Under the pieces are notes generated by a model, which saw nothing but the letters and a program-made list of their open reading frames with translations, did no database searches and had not been told where the DNA came from. This document shows positions 53,178-60,484 of a DNA stretch of 64,000 bases, in pieces. Position numbers and translations under genes: made by a program. The stretch covers positions 186,001 through 250,000 of the forward strand of contig NZ_JBHTJW010000002.1 of the NCBI RefSeq assembly GCF_042676145.1, in the 5' to 3' direction. The DNA comes from Methylophilus glucosoxydans (GTDB lineage: Bacteria > Pseudomonadota > Gammaproteobacteria > Burkholderiales > Methylophilaceae). Each line of letters opens with the position of its first letter. Position 1 is the stretch's first letter.

Positions 53178-54833
53178 ATGCCAGACAATCTGCACACCAG
53201 TATCGTCAGGGATTTTCGGCAAACTTTGCTGTGGCCCGTGCAATTGATGACTGATCATCTTGTCCCCGGTGCCGTAGATGCGCCCTGGGAAACGCTCAAT
53301 GCCATCAAGGATTCGCCCTGGGTAGAAATTGAGGACGATTTTTTACACAGCGCCCCGCACTTAAGTGAAACGCGCTATCAAGAATTCGTCACCTTTATGC
53401 CTTTTGCCCAGCGTTTTTTGTATGGCGAGGGCAAGCATGGCCATGCAGCTGGCGGCTATGGCGAATCGCCACTGCATATTTTTAGTCGTCAGGATATCCG
53501 TGCCGTCCGTATCACCTTGCCAGAGCATGCGACCCCGCTTACTTTGCGCGTTGCGCATATCGAGCTATATTTCTTTTTTGATATTGATGTTGCCATGCTG
53601 GCGCTTGAAGTCACTGCCAGTGATCTCGCGCTCAACGACGCTATGGAAATCCTCTACCGTCTGGGCCGCACCTATCCCAATTACTGGGATGATACCGGCG
53701 AGGGCGGGCATTGCGCAAAACGGGTGGAGTGGCTGGATCAGCACGATCAGGTCATTGCTGCCTCTGATTATGAAGACAAGGCCCGCTACCTGGCCTTTGT
53801 GAAAGAGAATCACGTCCCTTGTGTCTCATTGCACTGGTCAGCACTGATGTCGCCGCTCGTGCAACATTACTCCGGCCAGTCTGGCGAGTTGCGTTACCGT
53901 GAAATTGAATATCAGCGCATGCCCTTGATGGCTTATCTGGCGTTTGACGATGTGAGTACACTGTCGCGCGGAGACTTGATCCGGCTGGGTCTGGTTTGCC
54001 AGCCCTGGCATTCAGATACCTTGCCGTTTAGTGAGCAGTTTTTGCAAGACTTTGAGCAACAGCATTGCTATGACCGCTACTGGGATGAGGTCCGCCAAGA
54101 CCCCTGGAGCACCACGCGCATAATGTGTACCGGCCAGAATTTTGTCGTGGTCGGCAGTCATCAGCACCGCGTGTTCAGCAATGACAAAAACGGCATCAAG
54201 CGCCATTACCAAAACCAGTATTTTCTATTGTTCTTAATCGCCCATTTTCAAAAAGCGGCCTTGCTGATGCTGTCAGACCGCATGGTGCAAGCCATCAGCC
54301 GTCTGAATATGCAGAGTGAGGACTCGGTCAAATCTTTCCGCAGCAACATCCGTCATGTCACGGCCGTGTTTCTGCGTTTTACCCACCGCTACTGGTTTGA
54401 AAATGTGTCTGATCAGGCCGTCGCCAAAGACCTGTTTGCCTTGATGCTCAAGCAACTGGATTCGGTCAGCCTGTTTGAGAAAACTCGCCGCCGCATTATG
54501 GATATGGCCGAATATCTGGAAGGCGAAGAAATCAAGCGGCAGGCGGATACGGTCGTCCGCCTTACCGTGGTCACTATTCTGGGCCTCATCGGCACCATGA
54601 CCAGTGGCTTGCTGGGCATGAATTTAATCGACCTGACCCAAACCAGTCTGCTGGAGAAGCTGGCATATTTTGGTATCGTCTTTGTGCCTGTCAGCCTGCT
54701 TACTTTTTATACTGTGATTAAATCGCGTCGGCTGTCATTGTTTCTGGATGCGCTTTCTAATGAGAGCACAGGCATGCGCTATAAATTATCAAAACTGGCG
54801 CGTGTATGGAGCGGTCAATTAGAGGACCGTTAG
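53178..54833 (+). CDS. CorA-like divalent cation transporter family protein
   Basis: 551 residues. The long N-terminal part (about 1-460) is soluble and cytoplasmic; two TM helices follow at about 470-490 and 505-525. The first is followed by GLLGMNLID, containing the Gly-Met-Asn signature of CorA-type Mg2+ channels. The soluble part is much longer than in E. coli CorA (316 residues) and carries helices before the TM region (MDMAEYLEGEEIKRQADTVVRL). AGGAG precedes the ATG. The ion is not predictable; Mg2+ is the default. Confidence 0.82.
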   Translation: MPDNLHTSIVRDFRQTLLWPVQLMTDHLVPGAVDAPWETLNAIKDSPWVEIEDDFLHSAPHLSETRYQEFVTFMPFAQRFLYGEGKHGHAAGGYGESPLHIFSRQDIRAVRITLPEHATPLTLRVAHIELYFFFDIDVAMLALEVTASDLALNDAMEILYRLGRTYPNYWDDTGEGGHCAKRVEWLDQHDQVIAASDYEDKARYLAFVKENHVPCVSLHWSALMSPLVQHYSGQSGELRYREIEYQRMPLMAYLAFDDVSTLSRGDLIRLGLVCQPWHSDTLPFSEQFLQDFEQQHCYDRYWDEVRQDPWSTTRIMCTGQNFVVVGSHQHRVFSNDKNGIKRHYQNQYFLLFLIAHFQKAALLMLSDRMVQAISRLNMQSEDSVKSFRSNIRHVTAVFLRFTHRYWFENVSDQAVAKDLFALMLKQLDSVSLFEKTRRRIMDMAEYLEGEEIKRQADTVVRLTVVTILGLIGTMTSGLLGMNLIDLTQTSLLEKLAYFGIVFVPVSLLTFYTVIKSRRLSLFLDALSNESTGMRYKLSKLARVWSGQLEDR

Positions 54834-54900
54834 TGATTCTGTTGGCGTGAGCCTGTTTCAGCCATACAGGTGTTAAAAAGTGAATCTTCAACGCATTCTT

Positions 54901-54937
54901 CTATCCATCAATATATTGATGACAATATGGATAGGAG
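54901..54937 (+). promoter_or_regulatory. Hairpin overlapping the ribosome site of the 54944 gene
   Basis: CTATCCAT (54901-54908) pairs with ATGGATAG (54927-54934), and CATCAATATATTGATG (54906-54921) is a 16-bp perfect palindrome nested inside. AGGAG at 54933-54937 begins in the right arm, so folding would partly hide it. May be an operator or a translational control element. Confidence 0.4.
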
Positions 54938-54943
54938 AACACG

Positions 54944-55459
54944 ATGAGACGCAGACTCTATTTTGTTTTACCCAATCTTCACAGTGCTCAGGCCGTGATG
55001 AATGAATTACTGCTTGATCGTATTGATGAAAATCACATCCATTTTCATGCCCGGCATGAACATTTGCTAGCGCAATTACCAAAAGCCGGTGCCGTAGAAA
55101 AATCCGATGTTCTTTATAGTGCGATGGCCGGGTTTGTCTTTGGCGCAATCGTAGGCTTGTTAAGCGGCTTACTCGCCTGCTTTTTCCCGTGGTGGTTTGG
55201 CGAAGTTGCTTTCACCGTGATTCCGTATTGCATGGTCATTGGAGCACTCGCCTGTGCTGCGTGGGCAGCGGCCATCGCGACTGCGGCACCCGGGTATCGC
55301 TTGCGTGCCCACAGTCAACAGCTGGAGCAAGGCAATATCCTCATGGTTGTATCCGTCCCATTGCGCAGGTTACGCGAGATCAGGCAGCGCCTGATGCTAC
55401 GCCATCCTGAAGCCTTGTATGGCGGTGTTTGGCCCGCCGAGCATCGCTTGTTTCCTTGA
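54944..55459 (+). CDS. Small membrane protein, DUF1269-like
   Basis: 171 residues. The N-terminal 45 residues read like a ferredoxin-type alpha/beta segment (RRLYFVLPNLHSAQAVMNELLLDRIDENHIHFHAR), then two hydrophobic helices (about 68-90 and 95-118) rich in Gly and Ala, then a C-terminal VVSVPLRRLREIRQRL segment. This layout, cytoplasmic fold interrupted by two TM helices, is like DUF1269-type membrane proteins. Role unknown. ATG 54944 follows AGGAG within 7 bases. Confidence 0.75.
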   Translation: MRRRLYFVLPNLHSAQAVMNELLLDRIDENHIHFHARHEHLLAQLPKAGAVEKSDVLYSAMAGFVFGAIVGLLSGLLACFFPWWFGEVAFTVIPYCMVIGALACAAWAAAIATAAPGYRLRAHSQQLEQGNILMVVSVPLRRLREIRQRLMLRHPEALYGGVWPAEHRLFP

Positions 55460-55691
55460 GCATACCTCTGGTTTGCTGGCATTCACCTGGCGAGCAATCT
55501 CAGCGCATTGGTTGCCTAGGCACTTACTTTCAATAGCCATCTAAATAATGATGTATGCCGTTAGGTATATACCAAACTACGTATATCGAGAGATTCTTTC
55601 TTGTCTGCTGGCTGGCAAAATGCAAACCATCGTGATTGAGTAAACATGTAAACGAGAAGACATGAATCACATTAACCGTATAAGGAGACAC

Positions 55692-55958
55692 ATGATGCGT
55701 AAATTTATTTCTGTGGGTTTTATGGTTTCAAGTTTGTTCGTGGCCTCAACGGCCGTGGCATTTGAAAGTGAGAAAAATATTCAAAAAACCGCGCATACAC
55801 AGCATTTTTTAAGCAAACGGCCTTATGCCACACCTGCCGTGGTGGCTAGCGCAGCGGCTGATCAAGCCTGGGTAGGTGCGACTTTGGTTGTAAATCCTGC
55901 ATCCGCACAAGCGCAGCAAGTGATGAAAATGCATCAATTGTCCAAACGTGCGTTTTAG
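55692..55958 (+). CDS. Secreted KRPY-motif mini-protein A
   Basis: 88 residues from ATG 55692 (or 87 from 55695), behind AAGGAG. The signal peptide ends near AVAFE. The mature part of about 65 residues has HFLSKRPY near its start and HQLSKRAF as its last residues, so the protein is framed by two copies of one motif. Between them is DQAWVGATLVV. It is a clear paralogue of the protein encoded 97 bp downstream: HFLxKRPY, then a W-x-G-x-x-L(V/I) block, then the second KR motif. No known family is recognised. Export suggests a periplasmic or extracellular role; processing at the motifs is a possibility only. Confidence 0.78.
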   Translation: MMRKFISVGFMVSSLFVASTAVAFESEKNIQKTAHTQHFLSKRPYATPAVVASAAADQAWVGATLVVNPASAQAQQVMKMHQLSKRAF

Positions 55959-56055
55959 TCAGGTAGTTGTCAGGTAACTATGCCACCATAAACCTGACCG
56001 TTACTCACCCTAACGGTAAAAACTATTAAAGAATGAGCGATTTAAGGAGCGTAAA

Positions 56056-56343
56056 ATGAGTAAATTGTTATTAGCAGTACTGGTAACATTTGGCTTCATG
56101 GCGAATGTTCAAGCAGGCGATACCTCTGACGCTGAGAGTGGTGTACACAATCTGCATCAGAACCACTTCCTCGGCAAGCGGCCTTACAGTAAAGCCCCGC
56201 AGGCAAAACAGCAAAGCCCAGAAGATAAATGGGAAGGCACAGGCTTGATCACAGATAACCCGGATAAAGGCCTGGACAAGCACCAGCAAATGCGCCTGAA
56301 CTTTATTGGCAAGCGCCCTTACATGGGCTCACCGGCAGACTGA
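56056..56343 (+). CDS. Secreted KRPY-motif mini-protein B
   Basis: 95 residues; AAGGAGCG lies 7 bases before the ATG. Signal peptide MSKLLLAVLVTFGFMANVQA, then a mature part of about 75 residues with HFLGKRPY at about 44-51 and NFIGKRPY at about 82-89, separated by an acidic/polar spacer containing DKWEGTGLITDNP. It is a tandem paralogue of the preceding gene. A strong terminator follows, so the two probably make one transcript or two short ones. Function unknown; no catalytic motif, no cysteine. Confidence 0.8.
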   Translation: MSKLLLAVLVTFGFMANVQAGDTSDAESGVHNLHQNHFLGKRPYSKAPQAKQQSPEDKWEGTGLITDNPDKGLDKHQQMRLNFIGKRPYMGSPAD

Positions 56344-56382
56344 ATTTAATTGAGTGCTGTTGAGCGCCGGCTGTGCCGGTGC

Positions 56383-56423
56383 AACAAAAACCCTTCATGT
56401 GATCCATGGAGGGTTTTGTTTTT
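56383..56423 (+). terminator. Terminator after the KRPY gene pair
   Basis: CAAAAACCCTTCATG pairs with CATGGAGGGTTTTG (one G-T pair) across a short loop and ends in TTTTT. It would also work in reverse for yaeQ. Confidence 0.8.
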
Positions 56424-56462
56424 GAGCCTGTGCTCGACAGTTTCCAAGGCGGAAGAAGGATG

Positions 56463-56996
56463 CTAGGCCTTGAGGATGACGGGAGAGAGCTCAAAACTCC
56501 CGTTGTCATGACTCACTAATAATTGCTGATCTTGTATGGTGACGCTCATGCTCAGGCTGCGTGAGGCAGCGGCTGTGAGTGCCTGGGTTTCCGGCAGGTT
56601 AAGCACCGTGACATTATCCAGTTTAAGCATGGCTTTTTGGTGTTGCTCCCACCACATCTCTGCACTTCTGCCACCATAAAGCACTTGCACCACTTGCTTG
56701 GCTTTTCCGCAGGCTTTGCGAATCTCACGCTCGTCAGGCAGGCCGACGCCTATCCAGCGTTCTATTGCCCCGGTAAGGTCTTTTTGCCAGAGATCCGGCT
56801 CATCGTCGTCACTCAGGCCTTTGCCAAATTGCAAGGCTTCATCCGCATAGAGCACAAACGCCAGCAGTCTGACCATCAGTCGCTCTTCTGTTTCCGAGGG
56901 GTGCTTGGCCAAGGTCAGCATATGCGTCTGATAGTAATGCCTGTCCATATCCGCAATATTGAGATTGATTTTATAAATGGTGGATTTGAGAGCCAT
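56463..56996 (-). CDS. yaeQ: YaeQ family protein
   Basis: 177 residues, cytoplasmic. MALKSTIYKINLNIADMDRHYYQTHMLTLAKHPSETEERLMVRLLAFVLYA is the typical YaeQ opening, followed by FGKGLSDDDEPDLWQKDLTG and IERWIGVGLPDEREIRKAC. The fold is related to PD-(D/E)XK nucleases (family knowledge) with E and D/E-K residues in these blocks. Physiological role not established. Divergent from the tetR-type gene. Confidence 0.94.
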   Translation of the reverse strand: MALKSTIYKINLNIADMDRHYYQTHMLTLAKHPSETEERLMVRLLAFVLYADEALQFGKGLSDDDEPDLWQKDLTGAIERWIGVGLPDEREIRKACGKAKQVVQVLYGGRSAEMWWEQHQKAMLKLDNVTVLNLPETQALTAAASRSLSMSVTIQDQQLLVSHDNGSFELSPVILKA

Positions 56997-57117
56997 GGCG
57001 ACTGCCTGCGATTAAAAAGTGCAGCGAGTATAACAAACTAAACTATGCTCTTAAGCGCTTTGTAGCCAGCCAGATACAACAAACTGCTTGCGCTTTTTTA
57101 GAATCTTCATAAAATTG

Positions 57118-57137
57118 AAAATAAAACGTTTTATTTT
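57118..57137. promoter_or_regulatory. 20-bp perfect palindrome, operator of the TetR-type repressor
   Basis: AAAATAAAACGTTTTATTTT is its own reverse complement. It sits 24 bp before the probable start codon (57162) of the TetR-type gene, where such repressors usually bind to control themselves and the efflux operon. Confidence 0.7.
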
Positions 57138-57161
57138 TATTTTATGGATACGCAGGACGAC

Positions 57162-57821
57162 ATGCCTTCTACACGCACAGCCGCTGCCAAACCTAAGGTG
57201 GGGCGGCCAAAAACCGGGACAACACAGGAGCGGCACGCCCAATTTCTGGCGCAGGCCCTCGAACTGTTTATGACCGAGGGTGTGGCACGGACCAGTATTG
57301 CGCGGATTGCCGCAACCTGTGGCGTCTCGACGCGAACCATCTATGAGCGTTACAGCAACAAGGATGCGTTATTGATCGCGGCGCTCAAGCACATGGTGGA
57401 GCAGGATGTGCGTGCCATGACCAATCTTGAGCAGTTAGCCGACCCGTCGCTGGCCACGGTGCTCACGCATATCGGGCGACTGATGTTGAAAAAAGTCCTT
57501 GAACCGCGCATGGTGTCCTTTTTTAGAATTGCGATTTCAGAAGTATCACATTTACCGGAGTTGGCGAGGGCAGTCAAAGAAGTGGGGCCGGAGCGCATCT
57601 ATCAAATGTTGGCAAATATCTTTAAAACGTATGCGGATAAAGGCGAGTTGCCACAACTGAATTTTATGCGGGCGGCTGAGTCTTATTGCGAGCTACTGAT
57701 CGCCGGCCCTCGCCATAAAGCATTATTCGGGGTGCAAGAAGCAGATTGGGATGCAGAAGCACACATTGCATTTGTGGTGCAGTTATTCTTGAGAGGATTA
57801 CACGGGATGGAACAAAAATGA
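57162..57821 (+). CDS. TetR-family repressor of the efflux operon
   Basis: 219 residues from ATG 57162, which has GCAGGA 4 bases upstream; ATG 57144 in the same frame lies right behind the palindrome without a ribosome site. A basic N-terminal arm (KPKVGRPKTG) precedes the HTH: ALELFMTEGVARTSIARIAATCGVSTRTIYERYSNKDAL (residues 31-70). The C-terminal ligand domain resembles AcrR-type C-terminal domains (LELF... EADWDAEAHIAFVVQLFLRGL). The stop overlaps the OMF start, so it is the first gene of the efflux operon. Inducer unknown. Confidence 0.88.
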   Translation: MPSTRTAAAKPKVGRPKTGTTQERHAQFLAQALELFMTEGVARTSIARIAATCGVSTRTIYERYSNKDALLIAALKHMVEQDVRAMTNLEQLADPSLATVLTHIGRLMLKKVLEPRMVSFFRIAISEVSHLPELARAVKEVGPERIYQMLANIFKTYADKGELPQLNFMRAAESYCELLIAGPRHKALFGVQEADWDAEAHIAFVVQLFLRGLHGMEQK

Positions 57822-59284
57822 AGCAGCCTGTCTTAAAGGTTGCGGTAAACCTGCGTCGCCTGCCGCTATGGTTGGCTGTCGTGTGTTTGCCGCTGGCGAG
57901 TTGCTCGGTGATGGATGAATATATCCGCCCAAAACCCAAGGTAGCTACAGAATGGCAAGCGCCGTTGCCGCATGGCGGCAATCTGGCGTCGCTGAACAAT
58001 TGGTGGGGGCAATTCAACGATCCTGTGCTTGACCATCTGCTCACTGAGGCACAGAAAGAAAGTCCCTCGCTTGAAATTGCGCTGGCCAATATCCGTGTGT
58101 CGCGCGCCAATGTCTTGTCTGCCCGTGCGCAAGGGATCCCTGATTTAACCAGCACCGGCAGTGCCACCAAGAGTAAAGGCGGTGGTGGTGGCGCGTTTCC
58201 GGCCAGTACCATTGAAGTTGATTCGATTTCACTGGATGCCAGCTGGGAAGTGGATTTGTTTGGCAAGGTGAAAGCCGCCAAGCAGGCAGCCAAAGCGCAA
58301 CTGGAGTCCAAGAAAATTGCCTGGCACGATGCACGCTTGAGCCTGGCCGCCGAGGTAGCAAATAATTATGTGAATTACCGTGCCTGCCAGGCATCGGTAG
58401 ACGCCCTGCAACAGGCCTATGACTCTCGTAAAGAGACCGCGCGTTTGACAGGCATTTCTGCCAAGGCTGGTTTCTCCGCTCCGTCAGACCTGGCACTCGC
58501 AGAGGCAGCGACACGCGCCAGTGAGTCTACGCTGGATGGGCAGCAAGCCGAATGTGATGGACTGGTAAAAGCGCTGGTGGCGTTGACCAATTTGCCTGAG
58601 CCTGAGTTGCGTCAATGGTTGGCGAAAGGCAAAAGCTTGCCAGAGCCTGCCATGTTTGACGTGCAGGCCTTGCCGGCCAGTTTACTGACCCGGCGCCCAG
58701 ACCTGGCCATTGATGAGCGCAACTTGGCGGAAGCCAGTGCCAATATCGGCGTCTCCAAAGCCCAGATGTACCCTAGCCTGACCCTGACCGGATCGATCGG
58801 CTATCGCCGCACCAACTTTAATGGCACGGTGACACGCACCGACTCCTGGTCGTATGGCCCTTCTCTCAAGTTGCCGATTTTTGATGGAGGCACTTTGCGT
58901 GCGGATCTGGCAGAAGCGCGTGCCAATTACGATAGCTTGCTGGCAACCTATCAGCAGGATGTGCGTAATGCTGTCAAAGAAGTAGAGCAGGCTTTGGTGA
59001 ATCTGGAAAGTGCTACCCGCCGCGCTACCTCCGAGCAGGCCAGTGCCCAGCAATATCAGCAATATTTCAAGGCCGCCGAGATCAACTGGAAATCAGGCGG
59101 GCTGGATTTATTGTCACTCGAAGATGCCCGCAGGCAAAAAATTAATGCCGAGCTGAACGTTATCACCCAGCAAAAAAACCGTGTGTTGCAGTGGATTGCG
59201 CTATACAAGGCATTTGGTGGTGACTGGCTGGAAACACAGGCGACGGTGAAACCCATCATCCTCAAGCCCATGGAAAAAAGGTAA
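57818..59284 (+). CDS. Outer-membrane efflux protein (NodT/OprM family lipoprotein)
   Basis: 488 residues from ATG 57818 (overlaps the tetR stop). Lipoprotein signal LPLASCSVMDEYIRP with lipidated Cys near residue 29. Two OEP repeats (about 60-250 and 275-470): NNWWGQFNDPVLDHLLTEA, ALANIRVSRANVLSARAQGIPDL, LLTRRPDLAIDERNLAEASANIGVSKAQMYPSLTLTGSIGY. It forms the outer-membrane exit duct of a tripartite RND pump with the two following genes. Confidence 0.93.
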   Translation: MKQPVLKVAVNLRRLPLWLAVVCLPLASCSVMDEYIRPKPKVATEWQAPLPHGGNLASLNNWWGQFNDPVLDHLLTEAQKESPSLEIALANIRVSRANVLSARAQGIPDLTSTGSATKSKGGGGGAFPASTIEVDSISLDASWEVDLFGKVKAAKQAAKAQLESKKIAWHDARLSLAAEVANNYVNYRACQASVDALQQAYDSRKETARLTGISAKAGFSAPSDLALAEAATRASESTLDGQQAECDGLVKALVALTNLPEPELRQWLAKGKSLPEPAMFDVQALPASLLTRRPDLAIDERNLAEASANIGVSKAQMYPSLTLTGSIGYRRTNFNGTVTRTDSWSYGPSLKLPIFDGGTLRADLAEARANYDSLLATYQQDVRNAVKEVEQALVNLESATRRATSEQASAQQYQQYFKAAEINWKSGGLDLLSLEDARRQKINAELNVITQQKNRVLQWIALYKAFGGDWLETQATVKPIILKPMEKR

Positions 59285-59290
59285 ATAAAA

Positions 59291-60484
59291 ATGGCGAGCA
59301 GACTGACAAAAAAAACCAAATTCTTAATCATTGCGGCCGTGCTGGTGGGTGTGAGTGCCTGGTTCTGGCAACATCCGCGGCATCAGGCCGAGCTGGCAGA
59401 AAAACGTGCTAACCGCGCGGCCGTCAATCAAACTGAAACAGAACATGCGCCGCAGTCAGCGGGCAAGGGCAAAGCCGCCTTGAGCGTGGAGGTCACCCGG
59501 CCCGTGAAGGTGCAATGGCAGACGACTCTGATGCTAAATGGCAGCGTCTATCCCTGGCAAGAGGCCCTGGTCAGTGCGGAAATAGCTGGATTGCGCATAC
59601 AGCAAGTGCTGGCCGATGTCGGCGCGCAAGTGAGCAAGGGACAGTTGCTGGTTGTCTTGGCCGATGAAACCGTCAAGGCGGATTTGCAAAAACAGCTCGC
59701 CACGGTTGAAAAAGACAAGGCCGCGCTGGCTGAAGCAAAGAGTAATGCAGACCGTGCGCGTGAAATCAAGGACAGTGGCGCGCTATCGGCGCAAAAAATC
59801 AATGAATACATGATTGCCGAGCAGACGGCACGGGCCAATCTCGCCTTGTCCGAGGCGGAGCTGGAGAACCAGAAAATCCGCTTGCGCCAGACCAAAGTGG
59901 TGGCGCCTGACGATGGGGTCATTTCATCACGTTCTGCCAATTTGGGGAATGTGGTGTCGGCCGGGGCGGAGTTATTCAGACTGGTGCGGCAAAGTCGTAT
60001 TGAGTGGCGCGGTGAGGTGAATGCGGATCAGCAAAATGCTTTGCATGCCGGACAAGCGGTCAACCTGAGTTTGCCGGGCGGCAAGAAGGTAGCCGGGACC
60101 GTGCGGTTGATTTCGCCGACCGTCGACAACAATACCCGTAATGCGCTGGTGTATGTGGATATCCCCAAAGGCAGTGCCAAGCCTGGCATGTATGTGCAGG
60201 GACAGGTGGATATCGGCCAGCAGCAAGGGTTGGCGGTCCCACTGAGTGCCGTCACCTACCGCGATGGCTTTGCCTATGTGTTTGAACTGGCGCCATCCGG
60301 GGCTGACGGTATCAGCCAGGTCGCACAGCGCAAGGTACAAACCGGCCGTACCCGCGAGCAGCTGATAGAGTTGCTTGGTGGCGTGGAGGCAGGGGCCTCG
60401 CTGGTGCTCAGTGGTGGCGCTTTTCTCAACGATGGGGATAGGGTCAAAATCGTGACGGTGACCAAACCTGAGGCTGCAAAATGA
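59291..60484 (+). CDS. RND efflux periplasmic adaptor (membrane fusion protein)
   Basis: 397 residues with an N-terminal TM anchor (about 8-25). Lipoyl/hairpin/beta-barrel architecture: LNGSVYPWQEALVSAEIAGLRIQQVLADVGAQVSKGQLLVVL (biotinyl-lipoyl half), a coiled-coil hairpin about 130-200, then VVAPDDGVISSRSANLGNVVSAGAELFRLV (second lipoyl half) and a C-terminal barrel (VPLSAVTYRDGFAYVFEL). It joins the RND pump to the outer-membrane duct. The stop overlaps the next start by ATGA. Confidence 0.94.
   Translation: MASRLTKKTKFLIIAAVLVGVSAWFWQHPRHQAELAEKRANRAAVNQTETEHAPQSAGKGKAALSVEVTRPVKVQWQTTLMLNGSVYPWQEALVSAEIAGLRIQQVLADVGAQVSKGQLLVVLADETVKADLQKQLATVEKDKAALAEAKSNADRAREIKDSGALSAQKINEYMIAEQTARANLALSEAELENQKIRLRQTKVVAPDDGVISSRSANLGNVVSAGAELFRLVRQSRIEWRGEVNADQQNALHAGQAVNLSLPGGKKVAGTVRLISPTVDNNTRNALVYVDIPKGSAKPGMYVQGQVDIGQQQGLAVPLSAVTYRDGFAYVFELAPSGADGISQVAQRKVQTGRTREQLIELLGGVEAGASLVLSGGAFLNDGDRVKIVTVTKPEAAK

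Noticed and set aside
55692..56343. KRPY proteins as prohormone-like precursors because of GKR sequences
   Set aside because: GKR is a eukaryotic amidation/dibasic signal; there is no evidence for a matching bacterial processing system, so it is mentioned only as motif shape.
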